From Cocos nucifera (Eukaryota; Streptophyta; Magnoliopsida; Arecales; Arecaceae), in the NCBI GenBank assembly GCA_006176705.1, contig QRFJ01000022.1, forward strand, positions 3,806,424 through 3,870,423: a stretch of DNA of 64,000 nt, written 5' to 3'. This document shows positions 1-11,609 of this stretch, in pieces. The notes under the pieces were generated by a model. It was not told where the DNA came from, ran no database searches, and saw only the letters and a list, made by a program, of their open reading frames with translations. Made by a program: the position numbers and the translations under genes. Numbering within the stretch: the first letter of the stretch is position 1; each line of letters starts with the position of its first letter.

Positions 1-131
1 TTATAAGAATATAATAATACTATATATTAATAATATAATTTAATTTATATCAATAGAAGTTAATATAATTTTTTATTAATTCAAAGCTTGAATTTAATAC
101 TTGAAGGATTATGAAATAAGAGGTCACATGG
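1..131. other. AT-rich flank of element A
   Basis: Nothing coding is visible. The last five bases (127-131, CATGG) precede the left LTR and differ by one base from TATGG after the right LTR at 7585-7589, a plausible aged target-site duplication. Confidence 0.6.
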
Positions 132-956
132 TATTGGAGATAAACCCCACTTCCGTCGAAGTCCAATCTTATGCTTAGCCTAATGCAGCTGATAATCACG
201 GAAGAGCTTCGATCGAAAATTCTCTTTCCAGCGGTCGAACCCCATTCGATCTTCTCCAATGGTCGAATTCATCCAGTGGTCGAACTCCTCCAGCTGGACT
301 TCGAACCCAAACGAACTCCTCAGCAGTCGAGCCCCAGCCGAACTTTTTCAGCAGCCGAACTTCTTCCAAATTCCTCCTTCAGTCGGACTTCTACGGGAGT
401 TGAACTCCTTCCGAACTTCTCTAGTAGTCGGGCTTCTATGAGAGCCGAACTCCTTTAAGATTTTTCCTTCAGTCGGACTTCTATAGGAGCCGAACTTCTT
501 TCGAATTCCTCCAACAGTCGGATTTCTATAAAAGTCAAACTCCTTCCGGACTGTTCCTTCAGACGAATTCCTACAGGCAATCCCACTACTAAACACTTAC
601 AATTATCATTTATCAGGATAATTACGATTGTCATTTATCAAAGCGATTATGATTGGTATTTATCAGGATGGTTACGACTGTCATTTATTAGGACAGTTAC
701 AACAAGTTTCGTCTATAAAAAAAAAATCCTTCAGATACGTTTTCTCTGAGCTCTCTTTTTCTTTTCGAAACTCTATCGAATTTTTCTTTGAGCACTCCAT
801 TTCTGTTGGTCAGAAGAGCTAATTTGACCGTCGAAGGATCCTACCAGAGCCACCACTATTGACTTTGGACTAAACTTTATTTTGTAGGTCACCGATGGCG
901 ACCTCATCTTCCTCGACTCTAGCTCGATCCGACATCAACCAAAATATGCACCAACA
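132..956 (+). repeat. 5' LTR of element A
   Basis: It starts with a decayed TGTTGGGGATAAA-type end (TATTGGAGATAAA) and ends CACCAACA. It holds a short 45-bp minisatellite (about 345-570), four copies of a 25-bp GATTGTCATTTATCAGG-like unit (about 598-700) and a TATA box at 714-720. It is 825 bp against 1340 bp for the 3' LTR, mostly because it has fewer minisatellite copies. Confidence 0.88.
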
Positions 957-958
957 GA

Positions 959-976
959 ATTAGCGCTAGAGGAAGG
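959..976 (+). other. Primer binding site of element A (decayed)
   Basis: Directly after the LTR. It reads as a one-base variant of TGGCGCTAGAGGAAGG, which is found intact in element D. The primer tRNA was not identified. Confidence 0.6.
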
Positions 977-1063
977 ATCCTCTATTTTCGAGATTTCCTT
1001 GATCTTAAAGGAGTGCTCAGCAGCGATCTTTCTTTTTTCTCTCTAGAATACTTTCTAGAAAAA

Positions 1064-2640
1064 ATGCCTTCCAAGAAAGCATTGACTCGACGATCAACTG
1101 CCTCTGCAGTCAGATTCCATCCAAATACATCCATTCCAGCTATGGTAACTTAAGCTCCACCTATAGCTATGGTGGATGCAGAGCAGTTCAACTTGCTGAT
1201 CTACCAGGTTCGTGGTCTCGTGGAGGCGATGCAGGCCATACATTGATTGGCTTCGGTACTAGTTCGACTGGAGCAGGCTTCTCCGGAGCCCCATGGTTCG
1301 ATCTAAGAATGGTCGACCTCGGCTATCCGATCTTTGATCTCCGAAAAGGGAAAGCTAAGGATGGAGGACCCTTGCTTGGACTACGACTCGATCCAGGGGG
1401 AAGCTTCACATCCATTTCATCAAAAAATCCTGAAGATCAACGATCGTGAAGATCTCCTGGATCAAAGGCTCCTAGAAATGAGTCGATGAATCGAAGAGCT
1501 CTATCATACTTTCTTCACACGGTAATGATATTCGCACTTATCCTCCTTTTTCTCAGAGGATCATGCAGGAATCAATCTCGCCAAACTTCAAGCTTTCATA
1601 GTTCGAGAGTTACGACGGAACCACCGATTTTATCGATCATCTGGAGGCCTTTCAGATAATGATGTTGCTCCACGGCACACCAAACGCTATTTTATGCCTC
1701 GCTTTTTCGTCCACCCTCAAGGGAGCTGCCAGGAACTGGTACTCGATACTTAAGTCGGGTACCATCTTCTTTTTGTTAGATGAGCCATTAGTTCGTGGCT
1801 CACTTCGTCAGCAGCCGACATCCGCATCGAGGTTCAGATTTCCTGATGAACATCAAGTAGAAGAAGAAAAAATCCATCCGAACTTATGTCATTCGATTTA
1901 ATGCCGCTGTATTGGAGGTCCGAAACTTGGACCAATCAGTCGCAATGGCCGCACTCAAGGACGGCCTCCAGAAGAATGATTTGCTGTTCTTTCTGAAGAA
2001 GAAGTACTCCAGAAACTTTGTTGATCTGCTAGCTCTGGTTGAAGGTTATGCCCGAGCTGAAGAGGCTTTCAAAACCAAGGATAATGAAGCCTTTGGTAAG
2101 CAGTGAATTGATGAACCGAGCGGATCCATCGAGGAAGAAAAGCTGAGTGAAGCTCGACCGTGCTTTTGAACTTTCTTTGAGCGAAAACGAGTCCAAACTC
2201 CTCCTCAGGCTCGGAGGAAGGGAAGCTCGGATAGAAGGGCGCATCGGGGTTCTCCCCAATGAAGATTTTACAACTACGCCCTCTCAATGCTCCGAAAACC
2301 TAAGTGCTGATGAAAATCAGGGAGCAACTACCGAGATCAAAAAGAATGCACTCTCATCCCAGCAAGTGCAATCCTAACAAGTTTTGCCTTTATCATCATG
2401 ATCACGATCACGACATTGAGGAGTGTATCCAACTCTAGGATGAGATCGAGAAGCTCATTAGATGAGGCAGACTAGGTCGATTCCTACGGCAATGGTCTGA
2501 AGGGTGGGAAGAAAGATCGAGGGCATTGTCGTAGCCTGAGCCACTAAGGTCGGAGGATCAACAAGAAGATCGGCTGTCTCTCGACATCATCAACGCGATC
2601 TCGAAGAGACTTTGGCTAGGAGAGGCTGATGGATCCGAGG
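1064..2640 (+). pseudogene. gag: gag remnant, element A
   Basis: ATG at 1064 begins MPSKKAL, parallel to MPPQTKP in element C. Recognisable pieces follow in several frames: the conserved segment around 1560-1640 before the capsid core, MMLLHGTPNAILCLAF and GAARNWYSILK (about 1660-1770), NLDQSVAMAALKDGLQKND (about 1921-1985), and a zinc-knuckle-like stretch of the CLYHHDHDHDIEEC type (about 2390-2430). Gag forms the particle and binds the RNA. Stops and frameshifts separate the pieces, so no full protein is made. Assignment rests on the same ordered motifs in element C. Confidence 0.85.
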
Positions 2641-2645
2641 GATTA

Positions 2646-2965
2646 GTGAAGAGACGAAGAATTGGAGAACCCATAATCTTCATAGAGGCAGATGCTCTGG
2701 GGGTCCAGTTTCCGCATAATGATGCGGTTGTAATCTCTTTAAACATTGCCAACTATGATGTATGCCATATTTTGGTAGATAATGAAAGCTCGACCGACGT
2801 ATTATTTTATAATGCTTTCTTGAAAATGTTCTTACTCAATAACCACTTGGGGCCTATGAACTCTCCGTTGATAGGCTTCACTAGCGATGTCGTACTAGTC
2901 GAGGGCATAATAACTTTGACTGTGACTGCAGGACAACGTCCAAAGCTGGTAAAGACATAGATCGA
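2646..2965 (+). pseudogene. Aspartic protease remnant, element A
   Basis: One open frame carries VVISLNIANYDVCHILVDN followed by ESSTD. The retropepsin-like loop is D-N-E-S-S here and D-N-G-S-S in element C, so the catalytic Asp is kept but the Gly is changed. The frame then runs into the deletion that removes RT. In an intact element this domain cleaves the Gag-Pol polyprotein. Confidence 0.8.
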
Positions 2966-3790
2966 TTTATGTGGATGACATGCTCATCAAAAGTTGAGCT
3001 TCTATAAACCACCTTACTGATCTTGAAGAGACCTTCAGTGCACTCAGAAAGTACAAGATGAAGCTGAACCCGACCAAGTGCGCCTTTGGTGTGATCTTTG
3101 AAAAGTTTTTAAAGTTTATGGTGTCGAGATGCAGGATTGAAGCAAATTTAGAGAAAATTTGAGCCATTCAAAAGATGACCGCTCCAAAGATAATCAAAAA
3201 AGTTCAGTGCTTGACTAAAAAAGTGGCATCCCTAAATTACTTCATCTCAAGATTAGCCAAGCGATGCATGCCCTTCTTTCAAGTTCTCAAGCAACCAAAG
3301 AATTTTTGTTGGACGACGGAGTGCCAACGGACATTTGAGGAGCTCAAAAACCACCTCGGCTCACCCCCACTGTTGGCAAAGCCCGAACCTAGAGAAGAAT
3401 TATTCTTGTACCTAACGGTCTCTCCGATGGCCTTGGCAGCAGTCCTAGTCAAGGAGGAAGCGAAGATATAGCGGTTGGTCTAGTACATAAGTTGGATCCT
3501 GAGGGATGTAGAGATCATGTATTCTAAGCTAGAGGAATCGGCTTACTCTCTTCTAATTACTGTCAAAAGGCTTCGACCTTACTTCTAGAGGTATACCATA
3601 ACGGTCCTTATGGATCAACCAATAAAAGTAGTCCTTCAGCGAATGGATGCTTTCGAAAGAATCGCAAAATGGACAATCAAGCTTATGAAATTCGATATCA
3701 ATTATCGACCCCGACCATCAATCAAAACTCAGATATTAGTAGATTTTGTAGTGGAATGTACCATTTTTGATGATGCCGAGCTTGAGCAGA
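2966..3790 (+). pseudogene. RT tail and RNase H remnant, element A
   Basis: The protease end is joined directly to the RT YVDD box (about 2970-2982) followed by DMLIKS-like sequence, so the RT fingers and most of the palm are missing compared with C (about 0.9 kb shorter). The tether FCWTTECQRTFEELKNHLG and then LYLTVSPMALAAVL (about 3400-3450) identify the Ty3-type RNase H, continuing to FDINYRPRPSIKTQILVDF near 3690-3750. Stops lie between fragments. It is a non-functional relic. Confidence 0.82.
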
Positions 3791-3829
3791 ACGAGATCGA
3801 TGCTCTGCTATCACAACTGAGCCTCCCTG

Positions 3830-4110
3830 AAGAGACAGCCGATCTTTTCGAAGATTTTTGGGCTCTATACATAGATGGTTCATCCAACTCTGCTAGAGCG
3901 GGTGCGGGATTGATCTTAGTCAGTCCCGAGGGAGTTGTCACCGAGTATGTGCTGTGCTTCGAATTTTCTGCGACTATTAATGGGACCGAGTATGAAGCAC
4001 TGATCGTCGGATTAAAAATTATAAGAGAATTAAAAGTAGATCGGCTTCAAATCTACAGCGATTCTTAATTAGTGGTCGGCTAAGTTAGTGATAGCTATGA
4101 AGCGTGAGAG
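3830..4110 (+). pseudogene. Second (archaeal-type) RNase H, element A
   Basis: LYIDGSSNSARAGAGLILV, then EYEALIVGLKI, then LQIYSDS gives the D, E, D order of an RNase H fold. It sits after the Ty3 RNase H and before integrase, the arrangement of Tat-lineage elements. The first part is open (frame 3610-4068); a stop follows YSDS, where element G reads on with QLMVEQV. Confidence 0.85.
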
Positions 4111-4116
4111 GAAAGT

Positions 4117-5570
4117 ATGATGAAATACCTTGAGAAAGTAAAGGACTTGACTCTGATCTTCAATTATTTCGATATTCGACAGATTTCGATGGCAGAAAAT
4201 ATAAGAGCCGACCTTCTCTTTAAGTTGGCCACTTCAGCTCCAGTCGAACTGCCCAAAGAAGTATTTTTTGAGATCCTAAAGTGCCCAAGCCCAGAGAAAT
4301 CATAGATCATTTTGCAGACAGAACTTAAGCCGAGCTGGATCAACCCGTTGGTTGCCTACCTCAAGGAGAGAGTCCTTCCTCATGATTCGAAAGAAGCTCG
4401 AAAACTCAGGAATCAAGCCTCCTGGTACATTTTGTACGAGGATAGATTATATAAGAAGTCGTATTCACTACCGCTGTTGAGATGTCTCGGACCTTCAAAA
4501 GCTGACTTTGCATCATGAGAAGTGCACGAGGAAATCTATGGAAGTCATGTAGGAGCCAGGTCCCTATCGCAAAAGCTACTTTGGCAAGGGTACTATTGAC
4601 CGATCTTATACCATAATTCTATGGAGTACGTCAGAAAATGTGACTGCTGTCAGAAGAATGCAAGCATACAAAGACGATCGATCTCCAAGCTTACTTCGCT
4701 AAGTACATCCTAGCCATTTACGCAGTGGAGAATGGATATACTTGACCCTTTTTCGATGGCATCCGAGCAACGAAAGTTCCTCCTGATCATGATCGGCTAC
4801 TTCACCAAATAGGTCGAAATCGAACATCTAGCCAAAATTATTGAGGCCAAGATACAAGACTTCATCTGAAAGTCAATAGTCTGTCGATTCAATCTGTCCC
4901 GAACCCTCATAATCGATAACGGACGATAATTCACCGGGATAAGGTTCATCAAATTCTATGAAGATCTAAACATCTTCCACCACTTCACATCGGTAGCTCA
5001 TCCACAGGTAAATGGAAAAGCTGAAGTGACCAATCGGACTCTACTGCAAGGCATCAAGACAAGGCTCGATAGAGCAAAGGAGGCCTGGGTGGACGAACTC
5101 TACCATATTCTCTGGTTATACCAAACTACTCAAAGGCTGCCAACTGGAGAAACACCATTCATCTTGACCTTTGAAATAGAGGCAGTCATTCTGGTTGAAC
5201 TTAAGCTCCCGTCAGCACGCATCGTGGCCTTCAACAAGCAGCACAACCCACAAAATCTCAGAGTCAACCTCGATCTGTTGGAAGAAAAAAAAGAAAAAAA
5301 GTCCAGGTTCGGATGGTGGCCTACAGACGAAATATGGCCCGATATTATAACTCCAGAGTCTGAAGTAAAATATTCAGAATGCGGAACTTAGTGCTTCGGT
5401 GAGTCACCATCTCTCAGTCTCAGAGCTAGGGGAAGCTTACCCCAAATTGGGAAGATCCGTATGAAGTGGTGAAGGTCGTCCGATTCGAAACTTATCGTCT
5501 GAAAGAGCTCGGAGGAACAACGCTCCCACGACCTTGGAACTCAGAAAATCTGAGGATGTACTACCAGTAA
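4117..5570 (+). pseudogene. Integrase remnant, element A
   Basis: The linker MMKYLEKVKDLTL (4117) leads to a zinc-binding region with CDCCQKNAS-like sequence (about 4640-4665), a core with IDNGR (about 4915), and VTNRTLLQGIKTRLDRAKEA (about 5025-5085). The C-terminal segment ends in MYYQ and a stop at 5568-5570. Many stops look like CAG to TAG, CAA to TAA or CGA to TGA changes. Integrase would insert the cDNA; this copy cannot. Confidence 0.85.
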
Positions 5571-5689
5571 TTTTTTCACAATAAAACTTCTTCATTTCAA
5601 CATTATTATTTCTTGGTACAAAAATTATGTGATGACAGAAAAGAAGTAATTAGAAGTGGCCATGTTAGGAATAGAAGGAGAACCTTATC

Positions 5690-6130
5690 CTAACATGAGC
5701 AAAGTCGAAGACCTCATTTATTTTAGACGAGATGGAGGAAGAGATCCTGACAATGGCCCTTATGTGCCTCCATAGCCCTTTAGAAATAGGAGGAGGATCT
5801 CGTCCTAATATAGCAAAATTGAAGGCCTCGTTTATTTTAGATGAGATGGAGGGAGAGGCCCTGATAATGGCCCTTATATGCCCCCACAGCCCGTTAGGAG
5901 TAGGAGAAGGATCTCATCCTAACGTGAGCAAAGTTGAAGGTCTCGTTCATTTTAGACGAGATGGAAAGAGAGGCCCTGACAACGGTCCTTGTGTGCCCCC
6001 ACAGTCCGTTAGGAACAGGAGCAAGACCTCGTCCTAACATGAGCAAAGTCGAAGGCCTCATTCATCTTAGATGGGATGAGAGGAAAGGCTCCGACGATGG
6101 CCCCATTGTGCTCGACAACAATTGGAGATA
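5690..6130 (+). repeat. 3' UTR tandem array, element A (about 112-117 bp unit)
   Basis: Four copies start near 5691, 5802, 5915 and 6033 with CCTAACATGAGCAAAGTCGA-like sequence. Each unit also carries a CCCCACAGCCCGTTAGGA-like block. The same unit recurs after pol in elements C, D, E and G. The short ORFs here are products of the repeat. Confidence 0.85.
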
Positions 6131-6228
6131 AGATCTCTTCCGAGTTTCAACCTAAACTGGTGCAGAGCTCTGAAAAGGACTTCGACTGTCGACCTTTTTG
6201 TATTCTCTTTCTTTAAGTTTCGAAATCG

Positions 6229-6244
6229 AAAGTAGAGAAACTAT
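6229..6244 (+). other. Polypurine tract of element A
   Basis: A purine-rich stretch ending in CTAT directly before the 3' LTR. It matches the position of the clearer PPTs of C and E (GGAGTGGGGGGCTAT type) and is partly decayed. Confidence 0.6.
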
Positions 6245-7584
6245 TATTAGAGATAAACCCCACACTCATCGAAGTCTAGCCTTGTGCTTAGCCTAATGCA
6301 GCTGGTAATCATGGAAGAGCTTCGATCGAGAATTCTCTCCTCAGTGATCGAACCCCACCTGATCTCCTCCAGCGGTCAAACTCATCCAGTGATCGAACTC
6401 TTTCAGCTGGACTTCGAACCCAATCGAACTCCTCAGCGGTCGAGTTCTGGCCGAACTTCTCTAGTAGCCAAACTTCTTCCAAACTCCTGCAATCGAACTT
6501 TTACGAGAGCCAAACTTCTTCCGAATTCCTCCTTCAGTCGGGCTTCTATGGGAGCCGAACTCCTTCTGGATTCTTCTAGTAGTCGAGCTTCTATGGGAGC
6601 CAAACTCCTTTTGGACTTCTCCTTCAGTCGGACTTCTATGGAAGCCGAACTCCTTTCGGACTCCTCCTTCAGTCTGACTTCTATGGAAGCCGAACTCCTT
6701 CCGGACTCCTCCAGCAGTCGTGCTTCTACGGAAGCTAAACTCCTTCCAAATTTTTCCTTCAATCGAACTTCTACGGGAGCCGAACTCCTTCTAGATTCTT
6801 CCTTCAGATGGGCTTCTATGAGAGCTGAACTCCTTTCGGACTCCTCCAGTAGTCGGGCTTCTATGGAAGCCGAACTTCTTTCGGATTCCTCCTTCAGTCG
6901 GGCTTCTATGGGAACCGAACTCCTTTCGAACTTCTCCAGCAGTCGGGCTTCTATGGGAGCTGAACTCCTTCCGAATTTCTTCTTCAGTCAGACTTTTACG
7001 GAAGTCGAACTCCTTCTAAATTCCTCCAACAGTCGGGCTTCTATGGGAGCCGAATTTCTTTCGGACTCCTCCAGTAGTCGGACTTCTATGGAAGCCGAAC
7101 TCCTTCCAGATTTTTCTAGCAGTCGGATTCCTTCAGGAGCTGAACTCCTTCCGAACTGTTCGTTCAGACGGATTCTTACAGACGATCCCACTACTGAACG
7201 ATTATAATTATCATTTATCAGGATAATTATGATTATCATTTATCAGAATAATTATGATTGTCATTTATTAGGGTGATTATGATTGGCATTTATCAAGATG
7301 GTTACGACTGTCATTTATTAGGACAGTTATAACAAGCTCCATCTATAAAAAGAAATCCTTCAGATATGTTTTCTCTGAGCTCTCTTTTTTTTTTGAAATT
7401 TTATCGAACTCCTCTCTGAGCACTTCATTTCTATTGACTAGAAGAGCTAACTTAACCATCAGAAAGTCCTACTAGAGCCACCACCATCGACTTTGGATGG
7501 AACTTTATTTTGCAGGTTACCAGCGACGACCTCGTCTTCCTCGACTCTAGCTCAATCCGGCGTCAACTAAATTCTGCACCAATA
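6245..7584 (+). repeat. 3' LTR of element A with expanded 45-bp minisatellite
   Basis: It starts TATTAGAGATAAAC and ends CACCAATA. Positions about 6470-7150 are some 15 copies of a 45-bp unit containing GCCGAACTCCTT. Because 45 is 15 codons, a 307-codon frame (6284-7207) stays open with a repeated SRASMGAELL motif; I regard it as an artefact. Then come 25-bp TCATTTATCAGG-like repeats and a TATA box at 7344-7350. Confidence 0.88.
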
Positions 7585-8465
7585 TATGGTATAGAAAGAA
7601 TGACTTACACGGATAATCTCAAATGTCTAGAATTTTTCTTTCTGTTTCTACTTTCTAATATATATATTAGATGAGTGATGATGGTATGTTCTTATTAATG
7701 ACTTTCATAAATAATTTTTTTTTTCAAGATTAGATGCAGGGGAGAGTATCCATACATAGCCAAATTCGTGAGGATATATTTGGATAGAAATAATTATCAA
7801 ATTATTATATTTAATATAAAAAATAAAAATAATAAAATTTATATTTATTTTTTAAAAATAAAAGATAAAATAAATATCATAAAGAGAATAATATTTGATA
7901 AATTCTCAAGTAATCATTGCATTTGATAAAAATATTTTCAATAAAACTGCATATATTATTATTGAATTTATTTTGATGTCCTTTTAAATTCATTCAACAA
8001 AAAGCTTATTTAAAAAAATTAAGATGAGGATGATATTATGCAAAGAGCTATGAATTATAGTCATTATATAAAAACTAATAAAAAATATTAATGCTATCTA
8101 ATATTTAAAAATATTTTATATTAAAGAATATATTTATAAATTTGATAATTTTTCTGTGTAAATTTATCTCCAATCAAATATAGCTTTTTTTTTAGTATTA
8201 AATTTTGAAGTAATTTTTTCACCAATCAAATATGATAAAATTTATTTTTTTTATAAGTATTTTTTTGATAAATAATTTTTAAAAATTATTAGATTATCCC
8301 ATAATCTGATATATCAAATTAAATGAATCCTAAGTTGTTTGTAAAAAATATTTAAATAAGTCATTTAATATTGAATGCTTAAGAATTAACACTATTGAAA
8401 ACCGAATTGATCTCTCACTTCCAAGCAAGGTACGATACTTGAACAAATGCAACATGTACCACCAT
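7585..8465. other. AT-rich intergenic DNA
   Basis: No ORF of note, no repeat structure and no RNA gene seen. It is unique-looking AT-rich sequence. Confidence 0.6.
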
Positions 8466-8800
8466 GGTGGTAGCCCATGTAGAATGGACTTAATCTTTCA
8501 ACCAGGTAGCCTAGGTTCGAGTCACGATGAATATCATGGCTATGATTAAATACCAGGACTTAAATAACCTAAGGCATTCCTCGTGGCCGTAGACGTGGGG
8601 TCTAGAAGGGGCATCTAGTCCACTGACCTTTGATAAGGGCAGGGGTGATATACTTATCCATTGGGTTCATCCATATGGTAGGGAGAAGGATCCCAATCTT
8701 AAATCTGACCTTCGAATCGAATATTCTCTAGCAAAATTTGGAGCCTCATGATCACGCCCAGAGCGAATAGCTACACTGGATCGTCCCCTTCTAAATTCCA
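8466..8800 (+). mobile_element. Candidate tRNA-derived SINE
   Basis: Positions 8466-8525 look like a tRNA-related head: GGTGGTAGCCCATG resembles a box A region and GGTTCGAGTC at 8514-8523 matches a pol III box B, with CTTTCAACCAGGTAGCC between them as in many plant SINEs. The body runs to an A-rich tail near 8812-8838. The exact ends and any target duplication are not clear. Confidence 0.45.
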
Positions 8801-8839
8801 TTTTTGTTTACCAAAAAAAAGAAAAAACAAATGCAGCCT

Positions 8840-9965
8840 ATTTTTGAGATGCTCTGGACCAGAGGTGACGTGTCGCTTGATGAACGTCCCAAGTGCACAT
8901 GAATCACGTTGGTTTGTGTGTATTTTATATATAACTGCAAGTGGCTCTAGTTGCATTTTAGACTGACTTCATATTTCATCTCATTTGAATTCTAGTTTTG
9001 CATCTAGATTTAACCTCACCCACTTTCGGGTCAGATCAAATTGATTGAAAATATTAATTTCAATGAGGAATAAAATTTAGATTGGTAGATTGGGCTAGAT
9101 ACCAGTCCAATCATAGTTTTGATGTTGGGTCCATGATTTGCACCTGAGAAATTTTGCAATAAATTATCCATGGTCGAAAACTTGAGAAATAACTATGCTA
9201 AAAACTCAAAACTTTAGCGCTTTGCTTCCAAGCAAGGCATGACCATAGAACTGATTTAGTCTTCTTTTTTTTTTTTTCAATATGATAGGGGATTGGAGCT
9301 AATACAATGCTAGACAAAATGTATTTTTATACCATTAGTTTTTAGATTACTAAAAATTTTGACAATGAACTTTTAGATTTATCAATTTAATCAGTAATCT
9401 TGATAAATCATGTGAAAACAGAAAATCATACTAATAGAGTTCAATGCTATTTGGTCTTTGACACCATGTGGCCACACATAACTTTTTTAAAGTTTTCATC
9501 TAATGGATTAACAAATTGCCATCTTGAAGGGCAATCCTCACTTCTTCATTGAGTCCACTATTTAACATGGTAAAGGCTTTATTATTACCAAAACAAAACT
9601 TGCACTATGTTAAATATTTTTCAACACCTATACTAGATTATTTTCATATTAAAACAAATAAATAATTCTCATTTCCTTAAGTCAAAAGTCAATTTTGGTA
9701 GGATTTCATGTTATAGTTATAGCTCTACATTAATATCATGCAACATTCAAACTAGTTTTGCTATAAAATATATCAACGTATTAAACATGATGCTGTTTTA
9801 ATGATTTATTATAGCAATTGCGATCTTAAAAAAATTGAGCTATTTCCTTTTATATCGTCGGGAATGAGTGGTGGACCAAGCAAAGAAAAAGAAGAAGAAT
9901 CGCTGGAAAGATGCATGCCATTGAGCTTTTTTATTGAAGAAATAAATACCTTATTTCGTAAGGCT
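8840..9965. other. Intergenic DNA without a recognised gene
   Basis: AT-rich with poly-T at 9266-9278. A short phrase CTTCCAAGCAAGG occurs at about 8420 and 9224. No coding region is supported. Confidence 0.5.
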
Positions 9966-11235
9966 CCCGTAGAAATTCGATTGCTAGAGGAGTCCGGAAG
10001 GAGTTCAGCTTCCATAGAAGTCAGACTAAAGAAGAAGTTCGAAAGAAGTTCAGCTCCTATAGAAATTCGACTAAAGGAGGAGTCCGAAAAGAGTTCAGCT
10101 TCTATAGAAATTCGATCGAAGGAGAGATCCGGAAGAAGTTCAGCTCCTGTAGAAGTTCGACTGAAGGAGAGATTCGGAAGAAATTTGGCTCCTGTAGAAA
10201 TTCGATAGAAGGAGAAGTTCGGAAGGAGTTCGACTTCTATAGAAATCCGACTGAAGGAGGAGTCCAAAAGAAGTTCGGCTCCTATAGAAATCCGACCGAA
10301 GGAGAGATTCGGAAGGAGTTTGGCTCCTATAAAAATTCGACTGAAGGAGAAGTTCGGAAGGAGTTTGGCTTTTGTAGAAATTTGACTGAAGAAAAGATCC
10401 GGAAGGAGTTCGGCTTCTGTAGAAATTCGACTAAAGGAGAAGATTTGGAAGGAGTTCAGTTCTTATAGAAATCCGATTAAAGAAAAAAGATTCGGAAGAA
10501 GTTTGGCTCCTGTAGAAGTTCGAATGAAGAAAAAATTTGGAAGGAGTTCGGCTCCTGTAGAAATCTGACTGAAGGAGGAGTCCGAAAGGAGTTTGAGTTT
10601 GGCTCCTATAGAAATCCGACTGAAGGAGAGATTTGGAAGAAGTTCGGCTCCTATAGAAATCCAACTGAAGAAGAAGTCCGAAAGAAGTTTTAGCTTATGT
10701 AGAAATCTGACTGAAGGAGAGATCCGAAAGGAGTTCGGCTCATATAGAAATTCGACTGAAGAAGAAGTTCGGCTTCTGTAGAATCCGACTGAAGGAGAGA
10801 TTCGGAAGGAGTTTGGCTCCTGTAGAAATCCTACTGAAGGAGAGATCTGGAAGGAGTTTGGCTCCTATAGAAATTCGACTGAAGGAGGAGTCCGAAAAGA
10901 GTTTGGCTCTTGTAGAAATTCGACTGAAGAAGGAGTCCGCCGTAGAAGTTTGATTGAAGAAGAAGTTTGGAAGAAGTTTGGCTTCTATAGAAATTTGACT
11001 GAAGGAGGAGTCTGAAAGGAGTTCGACTGTTATAGAAATTCGACTGAAGGAGAGATCCAAATGGAGTTTGACTACTGAAGAGATTGACTGAGGCTCGACC
11101 GCTGAGGAGTTCGGAAGGATTCGACCGCTGGAGGAGTTTGACTACTGAATGAGTTCGACCGCTGGAGGAGATCGAATGGGGTTCGGCCATTAGAGGAAGA
11201 ATTTTTAATTGAAGCTCTTTCGTGATTATCGGTTG
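9966..11235 (-). repeat. 3' LTR of element B, left part, mostly 45-bp minisatellite
   Basis: About 25 copies of the 45-bp unit also seen in A, here reversed (GAAGTTCGGCTCCTATAGAA). The remaining 57 bases of this LTR lie at 20881-20937 beyond element C, ending CCTAACA. The R/U5 end with TATA box and leader is missing. Open frames on both strands come from the 45-bp period. Confidence 0.88.
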
Positions 11236-11609
11236 TGTTGGGGATAAATCCCGCTCCTGCCGAAGCCCGGCCCAACGCTCAGCCCAATGTAACCAGTAGC
11301 CGCTGAAGAGCTTCAGCGCCAGGCGCCAGGCCGAACCCTTAACACGGCCGAACTGCCTAGAGGCCGAATCAGCGAGCCCTGGCCGAACTCCTTCGGATCC
11401 CGCGGCCGAACTCCTTCGGACCGACTCCAAGCGACCGAGCTTCAACGAAGTCCTCTCAGCGGCCGAACTCCTTCGGACCGACTCCAAGCGACCGAGTTTC
11501 AACGAAGTCCTCTCAGCGGCCGAACTCCTTCGGACCGACTCCAAGCGACCGAGCTTCATGAAGTCCTCTCAGCGGCCGAACTCCTCAGCGGACGGCTTTA
11601 GTGGAATCC

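Larger units (their letters stand above)
132..7584 (+). mobile_element. Element A: decayed Tat-type Ty3/gypsy LTR retrotransposon
   Basis: Two related LTRs (132-956 and 6245-7584) flank gag, protease, an RT remnant, RNase H, a second archaeal-type RNase H, integrase and a tandem-repeat 3' region, all on the plus strand. The second RNase H between the first RNase H and integrase is diagnostic of the Tat lineage. The RT fingers and palm are deleted and stops interrupt every frame, so this copy cannot be autonomous. Flanking CATGG/TATGG supports one insertion. LTR ends read TA instead of TG, as if by C-to-T decay. It is older than element C. Confidence 0.9.

Noticed and set aside
6284..7207. 307-codon open frame
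   Set aside because: It is made entirely of the 45-bp LTR minisatellite; the period of 15 codons keeps frames open on both strands. Frames at 10831-11559, 11558-12275 and 9801-10267 are repeat-derived in the same way.
9966..11100. Regular direct repeats resembling a CRISPR array
   Set aside because: Units are contiguous 45-bp tandem copies without unique spacers, in a plant LTR.
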